Shown piece by piece: positions 1 through 5,340 of a DNA stretch of 8,130 bases (position 1 is its first letter; every line of letters begins with the position of its first letter). The position numbers were made by a program, and so were the translations under genes. This DNA is from Candidatus Sumerlaeota bacterium (GTDB lineage Bacteria > Sumerlaeota > Sumerlaeia > MWCT01): NCBI GenBank assembly GCA_026398545.1, contig JAPLSR010000473.1, forward strand, positions 1-8,130, given 5' to 3'. The notes under the pieces are model-generated. The model was not told the DNA's origin, made no database searches, and was given only the letters and a program-made list of their open reading frames with translations.

Positions 1-530
1 GCATCAAGAGTGGCCACGGCCTCATCGGTGTCATTCGTCTGATAAAGGCCAACGGCCTTATTGAAAAGGTCTGGCTCATCCGCCGGGTCGTTATTAATAC
101 TCTTCAGATAGTCCGGAGCGGCATTGTATTTCTCACTTGTGGTGATATTTTTCTGGAAGTCAATCTTGGTGCGGCTCGCCTTAAAGGTTTGATCCTTGGG
201 GGAAGCATCGCCGAAAACGGCTTTTTCGATAGCGGCATCCTCCTTGACGGCGAAGGTATCTTTGAAGCCTGCCGCTCGGATTTTATCTTTTTCAAAATTA
301 GCCTCCGCGTAAGAATCATAAGCACGCGTCAAAACTTTGAAAAAATTACCAGCCGAGCGTATTTCGGCAGGGCCATATCCCAGTTGCTCAATCTCCTTTG
401 CGACAGACTCTGCCTTTGATTGCTCCGTGACCGCTGCCACCTGCAGCCGGGTTGGCGTCTGGGCAAAGGTCATCAGAGCCAGACAAACCACCACAAGGAT
501 TGATGCGATGGTTAAGTTATTTCTCTTCAT
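1..530 (-). CDS. Secreted SPOR-domain protein, partial (3' end outside window)
   Basis: The gene starts at ATG 528-530 on the minus strand and is open to base 1, giving 176 residues with the C-terminus missing. An AAGGAGG at 538-544 lies 7 bases before the ATG and fixes the start. Residues 1-23 form a signal peptide (KR n-region, hydrophobic core LTIASILVVVCLALM, TFA before Q24). Residues about 27-95 look like a SPOR domain: an LQVAAV strand, a helix SKAESVAKEIEQLGYGPAEI, then FKVLTRAYDSYAEA, and a second helix ending IRAAGFKDTFAV. In known proteins SPOR domains bind denuded septal peptidoglycan glycans, so a periplasmic or envelope location is likely. Residues about 140-176 (with LFNKAVGLYQTNDTDEAVATL) look like the start of a TPR-type helical repeat. 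It lies 36 bases after the 1003-residue gene and is probably co-transcribed. The SPOR call is by eye; the exact role is unknown. Confidence 0.8.
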   Translation of the reverse strand, partial: MKRNNLTIASILVVVCLALMTFAQTPTRLQVAAVTEQSKAESVAKEIEQLGYGPAEIRSAGNFFKVLTRAYDSYAEANFEKDKIRAAGFKDTFAVKEDAAIEKAVFGDASPKDQTFKASRTKIDFQKNITTSEKYNAAPDYLKSINNDPADEPDLFNKAVGLYQTNDTDEAVATLD

Positions 531-537
531 AATCGTT

Positions 538-544
538 CCTCCTT
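538..544 (-). promoter_or_regulatory. Ribosome binding site of the SPOR-domain gene
   Basis: AAGGAGG on the minus strand lies 7 bases before ATG 530. It is a near-perfect anti-SD match and decides the start. Such strong SD use is uncommon in true Bacteroidetes and bears on the likely host lineage. Confidence 0.8.
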
Positions 545-566
545 AAATATTATTATAAATCTATTA

Positions 567-3500
567 TTAATTTAATTTATCAAAGCAGGAAATAATAAGT
601 TCCTGATAGTCGTCATCGCTATCGCTGCCAATATTGATCCAGATTGTTTCATTATCATGTTCTGTTTCATAACAGACGTAATACTGATCGACCATCATTT
701 CATTGTCGCATCGAATTTGCTGGAGATTGTTGTAACCACTGCCCAAAAACAGGGCGGCAAAACCGCTGCTGCCTCCTTTGGGCTTGTAATATACATTAAT
801 ACCCGTCCCGCGTACCGGCGCCACTATGCGATACCAGACGTCGCGAATGGTAGGATTACAGGTATTAACGCCTGATGGTGTTGCACCGCAGGTCAGACAA
901 CCGGTTATAGTATCTCCACAGATGACTTCAATTGCGCCGGAGCTTTCGTCATTTGGAATTGATGATGTCGGTTGCGTCTTGATCCTCGTCAAACGGATTG
1001 TGTCAACTTCCAGTGTCCATTGGAGGTCATTGCGATTATTGCTTTGCTCTGTATCAATAAAGTCAATACAAAGGTGATAATCCGATGCATAACCTGGAGC
1101 GGTCACATAAAAGGTTTTGTAACCATACTCGCTGGTTGTCGCATAATGATGCCCTGATAGGAAAGAATTCATACTTCCAGTAGGAGATAAATCCTGTATA
1201 TCAGAGGGATTTTGTGTAAGCCTCACCCCGATTTCGGGTGTCTTGGATTTTGAATTAGGATTATACATATTATATGATTTTGTCCAACACCGTAGCGAAA
1301 TCCTATAGCATCCTCCGTCAAGTGTTAAATGCGGTGACTGGGCATAACAATATCCCCAATGGCATAATGACATCTTGAATGCCTTTAATTGATATTCATT
1401 AACATATCCGCTTTCTATACTACCCGCCTTCGTTGAAGCGCCGCAAGCATCTGAGGGATAGGGATAATAACCATAACCAGATGCGCTGAATACGGGATAG
1501 GGTGGTTGTTGTGCACAGTCGGTCCGTGTGATTGTTGGATAGGGCAAAATCCAGATATTTTGATTCGCTGAAGGCAATGAACAACTATCTATGTTAGATT
1601 GGCAAAACCATACATCGCTGCGATTATTGAATTCCCAGATAATATCAAGTGGATTTTCATTATCTATTGTTAGTAATCCCTCTGAATTGACAGATATATT
1701 GTTCACTTGAATGCATTGTTGGGAAGATCCTCCGCAGCTGAACGCTTCCACAAAGGCGTCAAGATTGCTTATATTGGGCGGCCCCACAAAGTATTGCCTT
1801 TTTTCTCCATCCGCCTGATTACCAGGAATGACAAATTGATATAGTGTGAGATAACTTGGGTCATTAATCCTGAGACGCAAATAACTTGCGGATGGCAAAG
1901 TGGTTTCGGATAAATTCACTGTCATATTATAGAGATGTTCCGATTCGACCGGGAAACTGTTATGGCTGAAGGAAGTATAATCATACTTCAGCATTCCAGG
2001 AAGCCCTCCTTCAAGGGATATTTCTCGAGATATAGAATCAACTTTATCAGTTATCTCTATTGCTCCGTTGATCCTTCGGGCCAGGATATAATCCTTATTT
2101 TCTCTGTTAAAGAAATTCATATATTCTATACCAAGTGTTACAGGGTTAAAAATCGGGCAGTGGCGATATATTGCGACAGAAGAACTTCCCGGAGGGAGCC
2201 ATATATAGTATAATAGGTTTAAGTCTCCTGTAGTGGGAAAACCAGCTCCAAAAGTAAAGGCATCCATGTATTTGGATGCAAGGTTATAACTAACCCATTG
2301 TTTCTGGTAGCCATAAGGAAGATAACTTTCAAACTTTTCAGGCATAAATACACACGAATTCCCCATACTGATGTCAGATGTTAAGAAGAAAGGTCTGCCG
2401 TTTGGTAAAAAACTCAGCGCAGAAACATCCATAATATTATGAGCATCATACTTGTCAGTATCAATTCTTACTGCGTCCAACGTATATTGCGGATTTTGCG
2501 TGGTGTGGAACTTGTAAGCACTGAAATAGTTATCACTATTGGTTCTGGTAAAAAGAAATTGAGGCCCCTCGATAGATTCGGATGCTAATATCTGAGTAAC
2601 AAATGTCCCGAATACACTATCAGGAATTAGAGTAGATAGATTGCCGCCTTGATCAATACAGGATATACGAATGTTACCATTTGCTATTTGTTCTGTGAAA
2701 ATCAGTCGTGTTTCTTGACTAATGGTATCATAAACCGGTGTCATAAAATTGGGGCACCACCAGAAATAACTAGAGGTGAAGGCATTTGTCGGTGTAAAAA
2801 TGGCAGTGCTTTGGAAATCGGGTCGTTCGGCGTTATAGATGACAGTCGTTGTTTGTGTGCCATCGGAATGTAACTGCCAGATTCCAGTACCGCCTTTCCT
2901 TAAGTAAACTGTAAAACCTTTGGGTGTTGTTCCGTTGCTATAAATTTTGGGATTTCGAATTATTCTATCGTCAGTAGAGATGATCTGAGGGTTTGGTTGG
3001 TCAGGATGGGCTGGGTCATAAATTTGAAGAACGCAGGATATATATTCATCGCCTGAGACGTTCGGATTGGGATCATTATACCGATATACATAATAAGCGT
3101 TTGCCATAAAAGATGGTATTCCCCCATCACGGATGAAACAAACACCAATAAATAAAGTCCCATCTTCGGTATTTATTACATTAATATATCTAATAGAAGG
3201 ATCTGCCTCATCATGACCATATTGATTATTTTCCGCAGGGACATAAGCATGAGTTAGGAGATATGGCTGATATGTGGTCCATCCACCAGAAGTGTTTGGT
3301 TCAATTCTGGTGAAATATACTTCGCATCGGGAGTGTGTTGTGTTGAAGAGAATGTAAAAAAGAAAACGATTCAGTTTTCCATTTACCATCATTTCTGCAG
3401 CTTGAATTCGATTATAATTTCCCGCCCAACCAGCAATGGAATGCCCATCAATATTTTGAGGTATTTCCAGGAGCCAGTTGTCCGCATTGCCAGCAGAGAT

Positions 3501-3578
3501 GGTCTGAGCGACTCCAGTGGCGGGCAATAGTATGGCGCCCAAAGCAGCGATTAACAGCAATCTGATTTTCTTATTCAT
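567..3578 (-). CDS. Large secreted Cys-containing multidomain protein with PPC-like C-terminus, unknown function
   Basis: The product has 1003 residues. An AGGAGGG 6 bases before the ATG supports the start. Residues 1-25 are a signal peptide (MNKKIRLLLIAALGAILL, then ATGVAQ). Residues about 30-480 consist of recurring beta-rich segments such as NPKIYSNG, FLPNGRPFFLTS and ETRLIFTEQI, suggesting a TolB/PD40-like beta-propeller; this is inference. Residues about 490-870 look like beta-sandwich or carbohydrate-binding-type modules, with GGCYRISLRC and ending in WTLEVDTIRLTRI. Residues about 879-1003 resemble the PPC-like module seen in secreted proteins of Planctomycetes and FCB bacteria: CGDTITGC, DVWYRIVAP, FAALFLGSG, IRCDNE, IWINIGSD and a final ELIISC. 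Seven cysteines (887, 894, 897, 907, 957, 969, 998) fall in this tail, suggesting disulfides. There is no obvious catalytic motif, membrane anchor or T9SS sorting tail. Base composition is lower in GC than in the plus-strand genes. It is probably an exported binding or surface protein; no specific function can be assigned. Confidence 0.85.
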   Translation of the reverse strand: MNKKIRLLLIAALGAILLPATGVAQTISAGNADNWLLEIPQNIDGHSIAGWAGNYNRIQAAEMMVNGKLNRFLFYILFNTTHSRCEVYFTRIEPNTSGGWTTYQPYLLTHAYVPAENNQYGHDEADPSIRYINVINTEDGTLFIGVCFIRDGGIPSFMANAYYVYRYNDPNPNVSGDEYISCVLQIYDPAHPDQPNPQIISTDDRIIRNPKIYSNGTTPKGFTVYLRKGGTGIWQLHSDGTQTTTVIYNAERPDFQSTAIFTPTNAFTSSYFWWCPNFMTPVYDTISQETRLIFTEQIANGNIRISCIDQGGNLSTLIPDSVFGTFVTQILASESIEGPQFLFTRTNSDNYFSAYKFHTTQNPQYTLDAVRIDTDKYDAHNIMDVSALSFLPNGRPFFLTSDISMGNSCVFMPEKFESYLPYGYQKQWVSYNLASKYMDAFTFGAGFPTTGDLNLLYYIWLPPGSSSVAIYRHCPIFNPVTLGIEYMNFFNRENKDYILARRINGAIEITDKVDSISREISLEGGLPGMLKYDYTSFSHNSFPVESEHLYNMTVNLSETTLPSASYLRLRINDPSYLTLYQFVIPGNQADGEKRQYFVGPPNISNLDAFVEAFSCGGSSQQCIQVNNISVNSEGLLTIDNENPLDIIWEFNNRSDVWFCQSNIDSCSLPSANQNIWILPYPTITRTDCAQQPPYPVFSASGYGYYPYPSDACGASTKAGSIESGYVNEYQLKAFKMSLCHWGYCYAQSPHLTLDGGCYRISLRCWTKSYNMYNPNSKSKTPEIGVRLTQNPSDIQDLSPTGSMNSFLSGHHYATTSEYGYKTFYVTAPGYASDYHLCIDFIDTEQSNNRNDLQWTLEVDTIRLTRIKTQPTSSIPNDESSGAIEVICGDTITGCLTCGATPSGVNTCNPTIRDVWYRIVAPVRGTGINVYYKPKGGSSGFAALFLGSGYNNLQQIRCDNEMMVDQYYVCYETEHDNETIWINIGSDSDDDYQELIISCFDKLN

Positions 3579-3584
3579 TTTGTT

Positions 3585-3591
3585 CCCTCCT
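3585..3591 (-). promoter_or_regulatory. Ribosome binding site of the 1003-residue gene
   Basis: AGGAGGG on the minus strand is 6 bases before ATG 3578. It confirms this start, which also gives a standard signal peptide. Confidence 0.8.
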
Positions 3592-3592
3592 A

Positions 3593-3643
3593 TTAAAATT
3601 TTGACTTAGTAATGCGACACCTCCTGAATCCTGATCCATTCAT
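3593..3643 (-). other. Possible 16-codon upstream ORF in the leader, containing a second AGGAGG
   Basis: In the leader of the 1003-residue gene an ATG at 3641-3643 opens a 16-codon frame ending in TAA at 3593-3595, just before the real SD at 3585-3591. This ATG has no SD of its own. Inside the frame, at 3620-3625, is a second perfect AGGAGG with no ATG, GTG or TTG at a suitable distance; an ATT sits 6 bases after it. It could be a standby ribosome site, a leader-peptide arrangement, or chance. The peptide shows no run of a single amino acid that would suggest classical attenuation. Confidence 0.2.
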
Positions 3644-3721
3644 GGTAGTTTTTGTATAGATACTTCCTTTATTATGTATAATCATACAATTGATGATTTT
3701 TACTTTAAATATAATATATTA

Positions 3722-3749
3722 ACTAAACAGAGAACATTTCATTTGTCAA
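3722..3749 (-). promoter_or_regulatory. Candidate sigma70-type promoter for the minus-strand unit
   Basis: Read on the minus strand, a perfect TTGACA (3744-3749) is followed after 16 bases by TTTAGT (3722-3727), matching 4 of 6 positions of TATAAT. Transcription would start near 3715 and leave a leader of about 137 bases. Other AT-rich -10-like sequences lie just downstream, so the assignment is uncertain. Confidence 0.35.
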
Positions 3750-3856
3750 GATAATTTTTATAAATAATTAACTTATATTAAAATATTGCAAATTTTGAGC
3801 TTGACAGAAAGGTAGTGAAAACTTTTTCGGCTTCGTCTTCCTTAAAAAAACATAAA

Positions 3857-3886
3857 GGCGGGTTTCTGAAGCCCGCCCTTTTTTTT
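3857..3886 (+). terminator. Strong intrinsic terminator in the divergent region
   Basis: GGCGGG (3857-3862) pairs with CCCGCC (3872-3877). The stem extends inward by a T-G wobble and two T-A pairs to a 3-base CTG loop and is followed by eight T residues (3879-3886). On the other strand the stem is followed by a broken T tract (TTTATG then T7), so it may work weakly both ways. No gene ending here is visible on either strand, so what it terminates is unclear: a small RNA, antisense or spurious transcripts, or read-through towards the Memo gene. Confidence 0.8.
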
Positions 3887-3941
3887 GAATTCCTATCTAT
3901 TGACCCCTCTACCACTTCTTCCCTATCATGTCATTGATTTG

Positions 3942-3970
3942 TTGACAGTTATTAAATATGCAGTGATAGG
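3942..3970 (+). promoter_or_regulatory. Weak candidate promoter for the Memo gene
   Basis: A perfect TTGACA (3942-3947) lies downstream of the terminator and upstream of the Memo gene. At the standard 17-base spacing the -10 is only GATAGG (3965-3970, 3 of 6 matches). A better TATATT at 3971-3976 is 23 bases away, too far for sigma70. TATATTTG (3971-3978) also fits the Bacteroides -7 pattern TAnnTTTG, but no suitably spaced TTTG is seen. Confidence 0.2.
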
Positions 3971-4017
3971 TATATTTGCCTGGTTTGTTTTTTACATATA
4001 AAAGGACTTGAAAAATT

Positions 4018-5253
4018 ATGGAAAAACACAGGCTGAGAAATATATCGGCTCGGCCGTTTACCATTGATGGCTCGCCGGTCCTTATCCTTGAGGACCCGGA
4101 ACACCTCAGTGAATATCCCCTGTTCGTCCCCGACAATGACCCCATGGTCTTTATTCTCAACTGCCTTGACGGCGAGCACACGGTGGCGGATATTCAGGCG
4201 GAATTCATGCGACGTTTCGGCTCGCTGCTTATGTCTGACCAGATTAATGACATCATTCAAAAACTGAACGAAAACTACTTTTTGGAAAACGAACATTTCT
4301 CTGAATACAAAAATAATCTCATCGAAATATTTCTGAAATCATCCGTCAGGAAATCGTTTCTTTCAGGGAAGACCTATCCGGAGGATAAGGAGGATATTGC
4401 GGAGAAACTGGAGTCCATGCTGACTGAGGGTAGGAATGTTTCAACGGATGAGGTTCAGGAATCTCCCGCAAGACCCCGCGCCATTATCACACCTCACATT
4501 GATTTCATGCGGGGCGAGCATGTGTATGGCTCTATCTATAACACCCTTCCCCCTTACTCGCCGCCTGATGTCATTGTTATCCTCGGCACACTTCACAACA
4601 CCGCATCCAACCTTTTCCTCCCCACGAGAAAATCCTTTGAGACGCCTCTGGGTGTGACAGTTACGGACCTGGAAATCCTGAATGATATTGAAGCCGTCGT
4701 TCCTCCGGAAGAACTCTATGCGGACGAATTTGTCCATCGTGGAGAGCACTCCATTGAATTCCAGGTGCTCTGGCTTCAATATATTTACCGCCACGCAGGA
4801 CCCATCACCATCCTGCCCATTCTTTGCTCATCATTCGGGGAGTTTGTGGAACGGGGTGTGTCGCCGGAGAGTGATGAGACATTCCAGCGTTTTGTGAAGG
4901 CGCTGGGCATTGCCCTTCAAAAGAGCGGGCGCGATATTTTATTCGTGGCAGGGGCTGACCTTTCCCATATCGGTCCCTCATTTGGCGACCCGGAATATAT
5001 CACAAATGAACTTCAGGAGGAAACGCGCCGGAACGACCACACAATTCTGGATGCCATCTGTGCAGGCGATGCTGAGCGCCTTTTTGAGACTATTGCCTCA
5101 CGAAACGACCGCTTCCGCGTCTGTGGTCTGCCACCCATTTACACCATGCTGAAAGTTCTGGGACCGGTCACGGGAAAGGTTGTGGATTATGAGCAATCTC
5201 TTGACCGCGATGCAACAACGTCTGTGAGCTTTGCGGGAGTTGTTTTTTATTAA
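4018..5253 (+). CDS. amrB: Memo-family protein (AmmeMemoRadiSam system protein B) with N-terminal PqqD-like domain
   Basis: The product has 411 residues. An AAGGA at 4002-4006, 11 bases upstream, supports the ATG. Residues about 150-411 are a Memo domain, the fold related to non-haem iron extradiol dioxygenases. The expected metal-site residues are present: H160 in ITPHIDF, H193 in LGTLHN, H317 in GADLSHIG and C369 in VCGLPPI, plus the conserved EHSIEFQ (H244). Human MEMO1 uses equivalent His, His and Cys residues to bind metal; the bacterial reaction is not established. Residues about 1-130 form a separate region with a short beta part (FTIDGSPVLILEDP) and helices around ILNCLDGEHTVADIQAEF and INDIIQKLNENYFLE, resembling a PqqD-like winged helix. 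No signal peptide is seen, so it is probably cytoplasmic. The AMMECR1 and radical SAM partners are not in the window. The C25 peptidase gene follows after 87 bases. The family call is firm; the N-terminal fold is inference. Confidence 0.9.
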   Translation: MEKHRLRNISARPFTIDGSPVLILEDPEHLSEYPLFVPDNDPMVFILNCLDGEHTVADIQAEFMRRFGSLLMSDQINDIIQKLNENYFLENEHFSEYKNNLIEIFLKSSVRKSFLSGKTYPEDKEDIAEKLESMLTEGRNVSTDEVQESPARPRAIITPHIDFMRGEHVYGSIYNTLPPYSPPDVIVILGTLHNTASNLFLPTRKSFETPLGVTVTDLEILNDIEAVVPPEELYADEFVHRGEHSIEFQVLWLQYIYRHAGPITILPILCSSFGEFVERGVSPESDETFQRFVKALGIALQKSGRDILFVAGADLSHIGPSFGDPEYITNELQEETRRNDHTILDAICAGDAERLFETIASRNDRFRVCGLPPIYTMLKVLGPVTGKVVDYEQSLDRDATTSVSFAGVVFY

Positions 5254-5330
5254 CACCGCCCCATGCAGATGTGGCAAGGTCGTAACAATTTTATCACCCA
5301 ATCCATGGATATATCACCTGAAAATATAAC

Positions 5331-5334
5331 AGGA
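5331..5334 (+). promoter_or_regulatory. Ribosome binding site deciding the GTG start of the C25 gene
   Basis: AGGA lies 6 bases before GTG 5341. The in-frame upstream starts ATG 5263, ATG 5269 and ATG 5305 have no comparable SD and would place up to 26 extra residues before the signal sequence. GTG 5341 is therefore preferred. Confidence 0.55.
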
Positions 5335-5340
5335 TTGAAA

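Larger units (their letters stand above)
3579..4017. other. AT-rich divergent intergenic region (439 bases)
   Basis: No convincing gene is present. The stretch from about 3660 to 3795 is extremely AT-rich (the 3721-3780 block is roughly 20 percent GC). It separates two divergent transcription units and holds the leader and candidate promoter of the minus-strand unit, an intrinsic terminator at 3857-3886, and a weak candidate promoter for the plus-strand unit. The short reading frames across 3909-4296 on the minus strand overlap the well-supported Memo gene or lack a ribosome site and family features. Confidence 0.7.

Noticed and set aside
189..546. Plus-strand frames of 69-76 residues near the left edge
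   Set aside because: They are antisense to the SPOR-domain gene, which has a signal peptide, a strong SD and a recognisable domain.
3671..3690. Imperfect AT-rich palindrome that could be an operator
   Set aside because: Only about five Watson-Crick pairs plus a wobble in very AT-rich DNA, which is expected by chance.
3801..3829. Second plus-strand TTGACA as a promoter for a small RNA ending at the terminator
   Set aside because: No -10 element is seen at 16-18 bases; the sequence there is TTTCGG-like.
3952..4296. Minus-strand frames of 90-114 residues opposite the start of the Memo gene
   Set aside because: They are antisense to a strongly supported gene, have no SD and show no family features.
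5273..5290. A GTCGTAACAA string resembling the 3' end of 16S rRNA
   Set aside because: Only about 10 bases match, the flanks do not follow 16S rRNA, and the site lies in a short gap between two coding genes, so it is a chance match.
5263..5340. Earlier in-frame ATG starts (5263, 5269, 5305) for the C25 gene
   Set aside because: None has an SD, and they would bury the signal sequence behind 12-26 polar residues; GTG 5341 has AGGA at good spacing.
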